DNA from: Leyella lascolaii
Lineage (GTDB): Bacteria > Bacteroidota > Bacteroidia > Bacteroidales > Bacteroidaceae
Direction of reading: 5' to 3'
Length of the DNA stretch: 64,000 bases
NCBI RefSeq assembly: GCF_900079775.1
Contig: NZ_LT556038.1
Location: 513,087 to 577,086, forward strand
Position numbers and translations under genes: made by a program. Positions 26,998-36,170 of the stretch are shown here, in pieces. The notes below the pieces were generated by a model. That model was not told the origin of the DNA. It saw nothing but the letters and a program-made list of their open reading frames with translations, and made no database searches. Within the stretch, counting starts at the first letter, position 1, and every line of letters begins with the position of its first letter.

Positions 26998-28539
26998 TTA
27001 TTGCAGTTTTTTCAGCAGGCTGTATATGCTTACCTTGTCTTCTATGATGCCGCGCAGCTGGTCTATGCCCACACGTTCCTGCTCCATGGTGTCGCGGAAG
27101 CGCAGTGTCACGGTGTTGTCCTTGAGAGAGTCGTAGTCCACAGTCACGCAGTAAGGCGTGCCGATGGCGTCCTGACGGCGGTAGCGTTTGCCCACCGTGT
27201 CCTTCTCGTCGTACTGACAGTTGAAGTGGAACTTCAGGTCGTCTATTATCTTGCGCGCCATCTCGGGCAGTCCGTCCTTCTTCACGAGCGGCATCACGCA
27301 CAGCTTCACCGGAGCCAGAGCGGCGGGCAGGCGTAGCACGGTGCGCGTCTCGCCGTTCTCGAGTTTCTCCTCGCAGAAGGAGTGACACATCACGGAGAGG
27401 AACATACGGTCCACTCCTATTGACGTCTCAATGACATACGGCGTGTAGCTCTCGTTGGTCTGCGGGTCGAAGTATTTTATTGAGCGTCCCGAGAACTTCT
27501 CATGCTGCGACAGGTCGAAGTCAGTGCGGCTGTGTATGCCCTCCACCTCCTTGAATCCGAACGGCATGTGGAACTCTATGTCGGTTGCGGCGTTGGCATA
27601 GTGGGCGAGCTTCTCGTGGTCGTGGAAACGGTAGTTCTCCGCACCGAAGCCCAGTGCCTGATGCCACTTCATGCGCGTCTGCTTCCATGTGTTGAACCAC
27701 TCCAGCTCCGTGCCGGGCTTCACGAAGAACTGCATCTCCATCTGTTCGAACTCGCGCATGCGGAATATGAACTGCCGTGCCACAATCTCGTTGCGGAACG
27801 CCTTGCCTATCTGCGCGATGCCGAACGGCACCTTCATACGTCCGGTCTTCTGCACATTGAGATAGTTTACGAATATTCCCTGTGCCGTCTCCGGGCGCAG
27901 ATATATCTTGCTTGTAGAGTCTGCGGTGGAGCCCATCTCCGTAGAGAACATCAGATTGAACTGTCTTACGTCGGTCCAGTTCTTCGTTCCGCTTATCGGA
28001 TCGACTATCCCCTCGTCGAGTATTATCTGCTTGAGCTCCTCCAGATTCATGGCGTTCATAGCCACGCTGTAACGCTCGTGCAGCTCGTCGCGCTTCTTCT
28101 GGTTCTCCAGCACGCGCGGGTTTGTCTCGCGGAACTTAGCCTCGTCGAACGCCTCACCGAAGCGTTTGCGCGCCTTCTCCACCTCTTTGTTTATCTTCTC
28201 CTCATATTTTGCTATCTGATCCTCTATGAGCACGTCGGCGCGGTAGCGTTTCTTCGAGTCGCGGTTGTCTATGAGCGGGTCATTGAAAGCGTCGACATGT
28301 CCCGACGCCTTCCATATTGTCGGGTGCATGAATATGGCGGAGTCGATGCCCACGATGTTCTCGTGCAGGAGCACCATGCTCTTCCACCAGTATTCCTTGA
28401 TATTGTTTTTCAGTTCAACACCGTTCTGTCCGTAGTCGTATACGGCTGCCAGACCGTCGTAGATGTCGCTGCTGGGAAACACAAAACCGTATTCCTTGCA
28501 GTGCGATACTATTTTCTTAAAAACGTCTTCCTGTGCCAT
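26998..28539 (-). CDS. glyS: Glycyl-tRNA synthetase (single-chain, eukaryote/archaea-like type)
   Basis: 513 residues. It charges tRNA-Gly with glycine in the cytoplasm. The N-terminus (CKEYGFVFPSSDIYDGLAAVYDYG) and class II motif 2 region (GIAQIGKAFRNEIVARQFIFRMREFEQMEMQFF) are typical of the dimeric alpha-2 GlyRS, not the bacterial alpha-2 beta-2 form. Motif 3 is SIGVDRMFLSV, and an anticodon-binding domain covers the C-terminal hundred residues (PVKLCVMPL...). A perfect promoter lies 88 bp upstream. The FKBP lipoprotein gene follows directly. Confidence 0.96.
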   Translation of the reverse strand: MAQEDVFKKIVSHCKEYGFVFPSSDIYDGLAAVYDYGQNGVELKNNIKEYWWKSMVLLHENIVGIDSAIFMHPTIWKASGHVDAFNDPLIDNRDSKKRYRADVLIEDQIAKYEEKINKEVEKARKRFGEAFDEAKFRETNPRVLENQKKRDELHERYSVAMNAMNLEELKQIILDEGIVDPISGTKNWTDVRQFNLMFSTEMGSTADSTSKIYLRPETAQGIFVNYLNVQKTGRMKVPFGIAQIGKAFRNEIVARQFIFRMREFEQMEMQFFVKPGTELEWFNTWKQTRMKWHQALGFGAENYRFHDHEKLAHYANAATDIEFHMPFGFKEVEGIHSRTDFDLSQHEKFSGRSIKYFDPQTNESYTPYVIETSIGVDRMFLSVMCHSFCEEKLENGETRTVLRLPAALAPVKLCVMPLVKKDGLPEMARKIIDDLKFHFNCQYDEKDTVGKRYRRQDAIGTPYCVTVDYDSLKDNTVTLRFRDTMEQERVGIDQLRGIIEDKVSIYSLLKKLQ

Positions 28540-28626
28540 TGTATAATTGTTTTCTTATATTTCGGATTCATAAAAGCGTACGTCACAGACATACAGAATG
28601 TCATCTCCGCGCACATTTTTTGTGTG

Positions 28627-28657
28627 CAAAGATAAGATAATTTGCCCAAAGCGCAAA
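28627..28657 (-). promoter_or_regulatory. Promoter of glyS, perfect consensus
   Basis: Minus strand TTTG, exactly 19 bp, then TATCTTTG, the best match to the Bacteroidetes consensus in the window together with that at 57.71 kb. Confidence 0.85.
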
Positions 28658-28787
28658 ACATTTTCACACACATTATACTTACGGGCGCGCCATTGTGACA
28701 CACGCACACATTCCGATACACCATACATGAAGCACAGGGCGGCTAACCGCCACATGCCGGATGAATAAATATTCACAACCGTCACGG

Positions 28788-29236
28788 CAATGCATATTTA
28801 TGCAATGTCAACTCCGCGAGAACGCCGCAGAGACGGAACGATGCGCCTTCGGCTGCAAATAAGCGAGTATTTTGAAGTTTACATAAAGGTCTGTCAATCA
28901 ACCATTTGCGCTGTCATGCATCACGACAGTCCAATCGCAGCCATGCGGAAGAGCCTCTTCCGTCATGCCAAACGGGCTCTTCCGCGCCTCAGAAAAGCCT
29001 CTTCCGCCACACTGAAGGCACCGTTCCGCCACACCGAAACGGCATTCCTGCAACAGCGGAAGTACTCCGCCACCCCTCCGGACAGGCAGAAAAGGGGTGA
29101 GAAAAAGGGGTAGACATACCACATCGCCATTCCATCTGCCGTGAGAAACATATTTTATGACATCTCCGTTTTCTCTTTCCCGATTTTCAGTTGTCAAAAT
29201 ATTTTACTTTCCCTTCCGTATATTTATGCATCCTCC
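28788..29236. repeat. Long intergenic element, copy 1 (related to 49257-49738)
   Basis: It begins with the palindrome TGCATATTTATGCA at 28791, continues to a block at 28851-28895 (GGCTGCAAATAAGCGAGTAT then TTTGAAGTTTACATAA) and then an AAGCC-TTCCG mosaic at 28945-29060. It ends with TTTTCTCTTTCCCGATTTTC near 29170. The same four parts in the same order occur at 49.26-49.74 kb. It lies between the divergent glyS and parC genes. No reading frame is shared. Confidence 0.65.
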
Positions 29237-29330
29237 CACCCTCTCATTCTCTCCCCTCCCCACCCTCTCCCCTCCTCACCTTCCCACTCTCTCCCTTCCT
29301 CACCTTCCCCCTCTCCTCCCTTTTGCGTCC
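29232..29330. repeat. Pyrimidine-rich CTCACCTTCC-type repeats upstream of parC
   Basis: About 100 bp of nearly pure C and T built from degenerate units such as CCACCCTCTC and CCTCACCTTC. Similar tracts lie upstream of trmD (59.16-59.31 kb). Confidence 0.75.
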
Positions 29331-29335
29331 AAATC

Positions 29336-29367
29336 TTTCTCAGATAGGATTTTTTTCATTAACTTTG
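29336..29367 (+). promoter_or_regulatory. Probable promoter of parC
   Basis: TTTC, 20 bp, then TAACTTTG ending 27 bases before the ATG at 29395. Confidence 0.55.
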
Positions 29368-29394
29368 AAGCAAAATTTGTGACCACAGAAAAAT

Positions 29395-32139
29395 ATGAGT
29401 GACGAAATAAAAGACAACGAGAGTTTTGATGAAGAGATAAACAACGAAAGCGCGGACGATGCCGTCAATGTGCCGGAGGCGCGGTCAGACTACAAACCGG
29501 TGAACCGGTTTGACGCCTCGGCGGTGCACCATCTCAGCGGCATGTACCAGACGTGGTTTCTCGACTACGCCTCATACGTGATACTCGAACGCGCCGTGCC
29601 ACACATAGAGGACGGACTGAAGCCCGTGCAGAGACGCATACTGCACTCCATGAAGCGCATGGACGACGGACGGTACAACAAGGTGGCGAACATCGTGGGA
29701 CACACCATGCAGTTCCATCCGCACGGCGACGCATCCATAGGAGACGCCCTCGTGCAGATGGGACAGAAGGATTTGCTCATCGACTGTCAGGGAAACTGGG
29801 GCAACATACTTACCGGTGACCGGGCTGCCGCACCGCGTTACATAGAGGCGCGGCTGTCGAAGTTCGCGCTCGACGTGGTGTTCAACCCCAAGACAACCGA
29901 CTGGCAGCTGAGCTACGACGGACGCAACCGCGAGCCCATCACGCTGCCGGCGAAGTTTCCGCTGCTGCTCGCGCAGGGAGCGGAGGGCATAGCCGTGGGT
30001 CTGAGCTCGAAGATTCTGCCGCACAACCTTGTGGAGATATGCGACGCGGCGATAAGCTATCTGCGCGGAGAGGAGTTCACCCTCTATCCCGACTTCCCCA
30101 CAGGCGGCTCCATAGACGTGAGCAAATACAACGACGGACAGCGCGGAGGACAGCTCAAGGTGCGCGCCAGGATAGAGAAGATAGACAGCAAGACCATCGC
30201 CATAAAGGAGATACCGTACAGCAAGACCACGTCGACGCTCATCGACTCAATACTCAAAGCCATTGACAAGGGAAAGATAAAGGCGCGCAAGGTGGACGAC
30301 AACACGGCGGCGGAGGTGGAGATTCTGGTGCACCTCACGCCGGGCATATCGTCCGACAAGACCATCGACGCGCTCTACGCCTTCTCCGACTGCGAGATAA
30401 ACCTGTCTCCCAACTGCTGCGTCATTGAGGACAACAAACCGTGCTTCCTTACCGTCAGCGACGTGCTTCGCCACTCGGTGGACAGCACCATGGGGCTTCT
30501 GCGCAAGGAACTCGAGATAAGGCGCGGCGAGCTTTTCGAACAACTGTTCTTCGCCTCGCTCGAACGCATATTCATAGAGGAACGCATATACAAGGACAAG
30601 GGGTTCGAGAACGCGCCCGACATGGACGCCGCCGTGGCTCACGTGGACAACCGGCTGGAGCCGTTCAAGAAACAGCTGGTGCGCGAGGTGACCCGTGACG
30701 ACATACTGCGGCTCATGGAGATAAAGATGCAACGCATACTGAAGTTCAACAAGGACAAGGCTGACGAACTCATACTCAAGACGAAGGAGGAGATAAAATC
30801 GATAGACCACGACCTCGCCCACATGACCGACGTCACCATACGGTGGTTCGAGTTCATAAAGGAAAAGTACGGCAAGGACCATCCCAGACGCACGGAGATA
30901 CGCAGCTTCGACACCATCGAGGCGGCGAAAGTGGTGGAGGCGAACGAAAAACTCTACATCAACAGGCAGGAGGGATTCATCGGCACAGGACTGAAGAAGG
31001 ACGAGTTCGTGTGCAACTGCTCCGACATTGACGACATCATCGTGTTCTTCAAGGACGGAAAATATAAGGTGATGCGCGTGGCTGACAAGATTTTCGTAGG
31101 CAAGAACGTGATGCACGTGCAGGTGTTCAAGCGCAACGACAGGCGCACCACATACAACGCGGTATACCGCGACGGCAGAAATGGACCGTCATACATCAAA
31201 CGCTTCAACGTGACGTCGATGACACGCGACCGCGAGTACGACCTCACGCAAGGCACACCGGGCTCGCGCGTGCTCTACTTCACAGCCAACCCGAACGGTG
31301 AGGCGGAGGTGATAAAGGTGACGCTGGAGGTGACCGCCAAGATGAAGAAGATTTTCCTGGAGAAGGACTTCTCCGACATCGCCATAAAGGCACGCACCGC
31401 TAAAGGCAACATTCTTACCAAACATGCCGTCAACAGGATAGGACTGAAGAGCCACGGACGCTCCACACTCGGAGGAAGGAAGGTGTGGTTCGACGCCGAC
31501 GTGAACAGACTGAACTACGACGGACGCGGGAAGCTGCTCGGAGAATTCAACGACGGCGACTCCATACTTGTGGTGCTCGACGACAACGAGTTCTATATCA
31601 CCGACTTCGACGCCAACAACCACTATGAGGACAACATCCGCATAATAGAGAAATGGAACCCCGGCAAGGTGTGGACAGCAGTGCTCTACGACGCCGACAA
31701 CGACAACTATCCTTACATAAAACGCTTCTGCATGGAGGCTACGAAACGCCACCAGAACTTCCTCGGCGACAACCCGCAGAGCAGGCTCGTGCTTCTCACC
31801 GACACGGTATACCCGCGCATACGCGTGACATTCAAGCCGGTGGAGGGCAGAGACGGCAACTCCACGCAACGACCGCCCATGGAAATAGACATGGAACAGT
31901 TTGTTGGAGTGAAGGGATTCAAGGCTAAAGGCAAGCGCATATGCACATGGGAGGTTGAGGACATAGAGGAGCTGGAGCCTCTGAGAATGCCGGAGCCTGA
32001 ACCGGAAGACGCGCCCGACGGTGGCGAAGAACCGGAGGAGGAGCCGGAGAACCTCGATCCGGACGCAGGAAAAAGCAGGCAGCAGGTGATAGACGAGATG
32101 ACAGGACAGCTTAATCTCTTCGGCGATGACGACATGTAG
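29395..32139 (+). CDS. parC: Topoisomerase IV/DNA gyrase subunit A (ParC-type)
   Basis: 914 residues. The winged-helix region has GLKPVQRRILHSM and FHPHGDASIGDALVQMGQ; the catalytic Tyr is in RAAAPRYIEARL, near residue 149. A coiled-coil tower and a C-terminal beta-pinwheel region follow. The pinwheel lacks an obvious GyrA-box, in line with ParC, so decatenation of replicated chromosomes is the likely main role; the partner ParE is not in the window. The N-terminal forty residues and a stretch near residue 860 are acidic. The last residues are GQLNLFGDDDM, which contain a good match to the beta-clamp binding pentapeptide QLxLF. The stop overlaps the next gene by 14 bases. Confidence 0.92.
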   Translation: MSDEIKDNESFDEEINNESADDAVNVPEARSDYKPVNRFDASAVHHLSGMYQTWFLDYASYVILERAVPHIEDGLKPVQRRILHSMKRMDDGRYNKVANIVGHTMQFHPHGDASIGDALVQMGQKDLLIDCQGNWGNILTGDRAAAPRYIEARLSKFALDVVFNPKTTDWQLSYDGRNREPITLPAKFPLLLAQGAEGIAVGLSSKILPHNLVEICDAAISYLRGEEFTLYPDFPTGGSIDVSKYNDGQRGGQLKVRARIEKIDSKTIAIKEIPYSKTTSTLIDSILKAIDKGKIKARKVDDNTAAEVEILVHLTPGISSDKTIDALYAFSDCEINLSPNCCVIEDNKPCFLTVSDVLRHSVDSTMGLLRKELEIRRGELFEQLFFASLERIFIEERIYKDKGFENAPDMDAAVAHVDNRLEPFKKQLVREVTRDDILRLMEIKMQRILKFNKDKADELILKTKEEIKSIDHDLAHMTDVTIRWFEFIKEKYGKDHPRRTEIRSFDTIEAAKVVEANEKLYINRQEGFIGTGLKKDEFVCNCSDIDDIIVFFKDGKYKVMRVADKIFVGKNVMHVQVFKRNDRRTTYNAVYRDGRNGPSYIKRFNVTSMTRDREYDLTQGTPGSRVLYFTANPNGEAEVIKVTLEVTAKMKKIFLEKDFSDIAIKARTAKGNILTKHAVNRIGLKSHGRSTLGGRKVWFDADVNRLNYDGRGKLLGEFNDGDSILVVLDDNEFYITDFDANNHYEDNIRIIEKWNPGKVWTAVLYDADNDNYPYIKRFCMEATKRHQNFLGDNPQSRLVLLTDTVYPRIRVTFKPVEGRDGNSTQRPPMEIDMEQFVGVKGFKAKGKRICTWEVEDIEELEPLRMPEPEPEDAPDGGEEPEEEPENLDPDAGKSRQQVIDEMTGQLNLFGDDDM

Positions 32140-32941
32140 AGTGTTTATCGCGGCGGCGGCACTGCTCTACGCCACCGCGTCACGGGCGCAGAGCGACACC
32201 ATAACGTCGGACAAGGTGATAACGAACGCACGAATGGCTGCCATAGGGTCGGCTGACATACTCGACACTTATCTCTCGCCGGAGAAATACAAGGGTGTGG
32301 AGCTGCGCTACATATCGCACACCACACGCGACTCCGAACGCAGCCGCTGGTCGCGGAGGATAACCCATCAGGGCAGCATATCCTACGCCGACAACCGCTC
32401 GGGCAACGGAGCGGAGATGGCGGGAGCGTACTTCTTCCAGTACGCATGGCTTTACAACTGGCGTCTCTCAGGCAACAGACTGAACCTGAAGGCGGGTGCC
32501 GCAGCCGACGCCACCATCGGTTTCATCTACAACACACGCAACGGCAACAACCCGGCGCAGGCAAGGGCAATGGTGAACATAACGCCTACGGGAAGCGCGG
32601 ACTACAGATTCACCCTCGCGGGCAGACCGTTCACCGCGCGCTATGAGCTGAACATACCGCTCTGCGGACTGATGTTCAGCCCCAACTACGGGCAGTCTTA
32701 CTACGAGATATTCTCACGAGGCAACTACGACCGCAACATTGTGCCTACCACATTCGTATGCTCACCGTCGGTCAGACAGATGCTATCGCTCGACTTCACC
32801 ATAGGACGCACGACGCTGCGGGCTGGTTATCTGTGCGACATACAGCAGGCTCGGGTGAACAATCTGAAGTCGCACATCTACACGCACGCCTTCATGATAG
32901 GCGTGGTAAGGCGGTTCAAACTCATAAAGATACATCCATGA
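32126..32941 (+). CDS. DUF3316 family exported protein
   Basis: 271 residues. A signal peptide (MTTCRVFIAAAALLYATASRA) precedes a beta-rich body typical of Bacteroidetes DUF3316: SADILDTYLSPEKYKGVELRYISHTTR, LRAGYLCDIQQARVNNLKSHIYTHAFMIGV, ending in a strand with basic residues. It probably forms a small outer-membrane barrel; no activity is known. The start overlaps the parC stop by 14 bases, and its TGA overlaps the ATG of the S41 protease (ATGA), so the three are translationally coupled. Confidence 0.8.
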   Translation: MTTCRVFIAAAALLYATASRAQSDTITSDKVITNARMAAIGSADILDTYLSPEKYKGVELRYISHTTRDSERSRWSRRITHQGSISYADNRSGNGAEMAGAYFFQYAWLYNWRLSGNRLNLKAGAAADATIGFIYNTRNGNNPAQARAMVNITPTGSADYRFTLAGRPFTARYELNIPLCGLMFSPNYGQSYYEIFSRGNYDRNIVPTTFVCSPSVRQMLSLDFTIGRTTLRAGYLCDIQQARVNNLKSHIYTHAFMIGVVRRFKLIKIHP

Positions 32942-33975
32942 GACGACTGACACTGTTTTTTCTCTACATCACGGCTATGACGGCATGCATCACTTCATGC
33001 GTTGACGAGGAGGAGTATGCCGACAATCCGCGCGGCAACTTCGAGGCTCTGTGGCACATAATGGACGAGCACTACTGCTTCTTCGAGGCGAAGGGCAAGG
33101 AGTACGGGCTCGACTGGGACGAGGTACGCAGCCGCTACTCGGTGCAGATGAGCGACAACCTGACGGAGGACCAGCTGTTCGAGATTCTCGGCAACATGCT
33201 CGGCGAACTGCGCGACGGGCACGTCAACATGTACTCGGCGTGGGACGTGGCGCGCAACTGGTCGTGGAAGGAGGACTATCCGTCAAACTACAGCGACACG
33301 CTTATAAGAAAATACCTTGGCACGGACTACCGCATAGCGGCGGGAATGGAATACCGCGTGCTCGACGACAACACGGGTTACCTGCGCTGCAAGTCGTTCT
33401 CCACGGCTCCGGGCGACGGCAATCTGGACGAGATACTGCTTTTCCTCGCACCCTGCAACGGACTCATCATCGACCTGCGCGACAACAGCGGAGGCATGCT
33501 CACGGCTGCGGAGAAACTCGCGGCACGCTTCACCAACGAGGAGATATGCGTGGGTTACATGCAGCACAAGACCGGTCCGGGGCACAACGACTTCTCCAAG
33601 ATGGAGGAGCAGAGGCTCAAGCCTGCCAAGGGACTGCGATGGCAGAAACGCGCCGTGGTGCTTACCAACAGGGCGGTATACAGCGCAGCCAACGAGTTTG
33701 TGAAGTACATGAAGTGCTGTCCGGGCGTTACCGTCGTGGGCGACAGGACGGGCGGCGGAGCAGGAATGCCCTACACGAGCGAGCTCCCTATAGGATGGAG
33801 CGTGCGGTTCTCGGCATGTCCCATGTACGACACTGACAGACAGACCACCGAGTTCGGCATAGAGCCTGACTACAGGGTGTCGCTCGAGAATGCCGACATG
33901 CTGCGCGGAAGGGACACCATAATAGAATACGCACGGCGCATCATCAACGGCGGCACGGCGGAAGACACTCACTGA
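32938..33975 (+). CDS. S41 family (tail-specific type) peptidase lipoprotein
   Basis: 345 residues from ATG at 32938. The lipoprotein signal ends in ACITSC. The body contains an N-terminal helical region (NFEALWHIMDEHYCFFEAKGKEYGLDW), GMLGELRDGHVN, and the S41 catalytic core: NGLIIDLRDNSGGML, RAVVLTNRAVYSAANEFV with the nucleophilic Ser, and VVGDRTGGGAGMP. A PDZ-like part is short. The longer in-frame extension to 32758 runs inside the DUF3316 gene and is rejected because the signal peptide starts at 32938. It likely cleaves unfolded or tagged exported proteins; the target is unknown. Confidence 0.88.
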   Translation: MRRLTLFFLYITAMTACITSCVDEEEYADNPRGNFEALWHIMDEHYCFFEAKGKEYGLDWDEVRSRYSVQMSDNLTEDQLFEILGNMLGELRDGHVNMYSAWDVARNWSWKEDYPSNYSDTLIRKYLGTDYRIAAGMEYRVLDDNTGYLRCKSFSTAPGDGNLDEILLFLAPCNGLIIDLRDNSGGMLTAAEKLAARFTNEEICVGYMQHKTGPGHNDFSKMEEQRLKPAKGLRWQKRAVVLTNRAVYSAANEFVKYMKCCPGVTVVGDRTGGGAGMPYTSELPIGWSVRFSACPMYDTDRQTTEFGIEPDYRVSLENADMLRGRDTIIEYARRIINGGTAEDTH

Positions 33976-34065
33976 ACACTACGGACACCGCGTACGGCAA
34001 CGGCACGGAAATGATACGACAACACGGAAAACCAATATTCACACAACAATAAAACATCAACACAC

Positions 34066-34443
34066 ATGAAAGCAATAAGCACAGAAAAGGCTCCGAAAGC
34101 AATCGGACCATACAGTCAGGCCATCGAGGCAGGAGGAATGGTATTCGTCTCCGGACAGCTTCCCATCGATCCGGCAACTGGAATGTTTGCAGAGGGTGGC
34201 ATAAAGGAGCAGACCAGACAGTCGCTCACCAACGCTATGCACATCCTGGAAGAGGCGGGCACTGACCTGGCACATGTTGTCAAGACCACCGTTTTCCTCT
34301 CCGACATGGACAACTTCGCCGCTATGAACGAGGTGTATGCCGAGTTTTTCAGCATGCCTTTCCCCGCACGGTCGGCTGTGGCGGTGAAAACGCTGCCCAA
34401 GAACGCACTTGTGGAGGTGGAATGCACTGCGATAAAAGGGTAA
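34066..34443 (+). CDS. ridA: RidA family enamine/imine deaminase
   Basis: 125 residues, the usual length. Family landmarks: KAPKAIGPYSQAI, GMVFVSGQLPIDPATG, QTRQSLTNAMHILEEAG, and PARSAVAVKTLPKNALVEVECTAI with the conserved Arg and the terminal Glu-Cys. RidA hydrolyses reactive enamines/imines (such as 2-aminoacrylate) released by PLP enzymes. It follows the S41 peptidase gene by 90 bp and may share its transcript. Confidence 0.95.
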   Translation: MKAISTEKAPKAIGPYSQAIEAGGMVFVSGQLPIDPATGMFAEGGIKEQTRQSLTNAMHILEEAGTDLAHVVKTTVFLSDMDNFAAMNEVYAEFFSMPFPARSAVAVKTLPKNALVEVECTAIKG

Positions 34444-34865
34444 AAAGGTACAAAGGTAAAGAGGTAAAAAGGCGGGGGAAAGGGTAAAAAGGTAAAAAAG
34501 TAAAGAGGTAAAAGGCAATTGGAAAGGGTAAAAAAATAAAAAGGTAAAGAGGTAAAAACAGGCGGATTGGAACAAGACAGGAGCGACATGGAGCTTCTTG
34601 ATAATGCATGTCAACATTCAAAAGACAGCTCGTCGATACCTCAAACGTTATTTTTACTTCTTTACCTTTGTACCTTTTTACCCTTTCCAATTGCCTTTTA
34701 CCTTTTTACTTTTTTACCCTTTTACCCTTACCAATTGCCTTTTACCTCTTTACCTTTTTACCCTTTTACCCTTTCCAATTGCCTTTTACCTTTTTACTTT
34801 TTTACCCTTTTACCCTTAATCCCGTCTTTTTACCTTTTTACTTTTTTACATCTTTACCTTTTAAA
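34441..34865. repeat. Large inverted repeat of AGGTAAAA / TTTTACCT arrays with 44-bp units
   Basis: At 34441-34560 the plus strand is an array of GGTAAAA units; at 34645-34865 it is the complement, TTTTTACCC units. GGCAATTGG at 34514 on the left faces CCAATTGCC at 34687, 34731 and 34775, a 44-bp period. The two arms can pair over about 100 bp around an 85-bp centre. It lies between the convergent ridA and DUF2490 genes. Confidence 0.9.
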
Positions 34866-34872
34866 CCAAATT

Positions 34873-34903
34873 GGACCGGTCGTGAAGATGCCCCGACCGG
34901 TCC
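34873..34903. terminator. Bidirectional hairpin between convergent genes
   Basis: GGACCGGTCG at 34873-34882 pairs perfectly with CGACCGGTCC at 34894-34903. T-runs are weak, so termination strength is uncertain. The rest of the gap to 35056 is featureless. Confidence 0.6.
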
Positions 34904-35056
34904 GTGTTACCCTAAAAACAGCAATTGACTCACGTCAATATTTTATTATGAAAACATTCGTCTTATTATGAAATAAAAGTTTGATTACAGCAACCGTGAG
35001 CCTTGCGGAAGCACCGGCTGCGCGACCTCCGTCATGACACATATGCCTTTCACGCA

Positions 35057-35839
35057 CTACAACTTTATCCTGTAGCTCAGCCCGAGCACATGTTCGTCGG
35101 TGTCGTCATCATCCTTGTCGTTGTTTACATTCTGATAAAGATAATACAACCCCACGCTGTGCGTCATCGTGATTTTCCACTCCGCGCCCACTATATAGCG
35201 CGATTTCTCCAGCGAAAACGAGTTGTACATCTCGGCACTGGCATAAGGGTCTATCCTGCATCCGGGAATATCGTACTCCACTTTGAGCCGCGAGCGCAGC
35301 ACATTGTGCCCCTTGCCTCTCACATTATAGTCCTCCCACAATCCGTTATCATAGTCGTAACGCTCCGTGGTTTTCCTCGGACGGTAGGTGTACTGCCATC
35401 TTTCGCGCAGCGAAATACCGAACCTTCCTGTCTTGACACTACCAGTGAGCGACACGTTGAAGCGGTGGCGCAGTCCCCAGTAGGACGGTCTCCGACTGTT
35501 GTATGAGCCGTCCTCATGAAGGGTTATCTCCTCGTCGTTGTTGTCGTAGAGCAGAGTGTATCCTGCTGAGAGCTTCAGTCCGTTCACAATCTTGTAGCTT
35601 CCTTCCAGTCCTAAGCTCCATCTGTCGGCTGTTCCGGAATTGTCGCGCGTTCTGAACTCGCCTTCAGCCCCGACGCTCCATTTCTCTCCAAGACTCTTCT
35701 CCGCACCCACCGTTGTCCATACACCGAAGTCGCTATGCTGCGCCATAATGCCTTCAGGCATCATGAGAAGCACCGTCAGCAACACGGCAGTACGCACGGC
35801 ACGCACCGTCCACGTCTCTATATATCTTCTACTGTTCAT
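35057..35839 (-). CDS. DUF2490 outer-membrane protein
   Basis: 260 residues. A signal peptide ends in EGIMAQ. The rest alternates polar and hydrophobic residues in strands typical of a small beta barrel: FGVWTTVGAEKSLGEKWSVGAEGEFRTRDN, GLKLSAGYTLLYD, RHRFNVSLTGS, and ends with HVLGLSYRIKL, a C-terminal strand. This is the Bacteroidetes DUF2490 family; function unknown. The Asp-rich loop DKDDDDTDE near the end is probably surface exposed. Its ATG overlaps the stop of an upstream short frame (ATGA). Confidence 0.85.
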   Translation of the reverse strand: MNSRRYIETWTVRAVRTAVLLTVLLMMPEGIMAQHSDFGVWTTVGAEKSLGEKWSVGAEGEFRTRDNSGTADRWSLGLEGSYKIVNGLKLSAGYTLLYDNNDEEITLHEDGSYNSRRPSYWGLRHRFNVSLTGSVKTGRFGISLRERWQYTYRPRKTTERYDYDNGLWEDYNVRGKGHNVLRSRLKVEYDIPGCRIDPYASAEMYNSFSLEKSRYIVGAEWKITMTHSVGLYYLYQNVNNDKDDDDTDEHVLGLSYRIKL

Positions 35840-36170
35840 TTCTCGTGTGATAATTTCAGTCCGCTGCTTATCCTACTGCCGTCCTCATACACATCCGTTT
35901 CACCGTAAACCTTCAACGTAGTCATACCCCTCGGAGCGCATCTGAATACACTGTGCGGCACGAAGCTGTGCGTCCGCCTTCTGTTTCCTGCACGCTGCAA
36001 GTGTCCTTAGCCATGAAAACGAGCCTTGCGGACAACTTTTCTGTAGCCGCAATCCCTACATCCGTCCAGTTCATAAGATATATGCCGTTCTTTTCGTCAA
36101 GGGTAATAGGTTCAAATAAATACAGCAGTCCGGTCACAGCAGTAAATTTATAGTTGTTTTGTAGAGACAA
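35836..36170 (-). pseudogene. Broken gene upstream of DUF2490, split by a frameshift
   Basis: A frame from 36170 to 35922 ends GGRTASCRTVYSDALRGV and overlaps by ATGA a 29-codon frame (35925-35836, starting MTTLKVYGETDVYEDGS) that in turn overlaps the DUF2490 start. Just before that ATG, the second frame also reads sensible residues (FVPHSVFRCAPRG), suggesting a single old gene with one frameshift. The left end runs into the hairpin repeats, which probably removed its start. I do not recognise the family. A real pair of coupled small genes is the alternative. Confidence 0.4.

Noticed and set aside
28791-28804. TGCATATTTATGCA as an ArgR box
   Set aside because: It looks like an ARG-box type palindrome, but no arginine gene is near either copy and it is part of a repeated element, so I do not name a regulator.
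32758-32937. 60-residue extension of the S41 peptidase
   Set aside because: It lies inside the DUF3316 gene in another frame; the lipoprotein signal starts at 32938.
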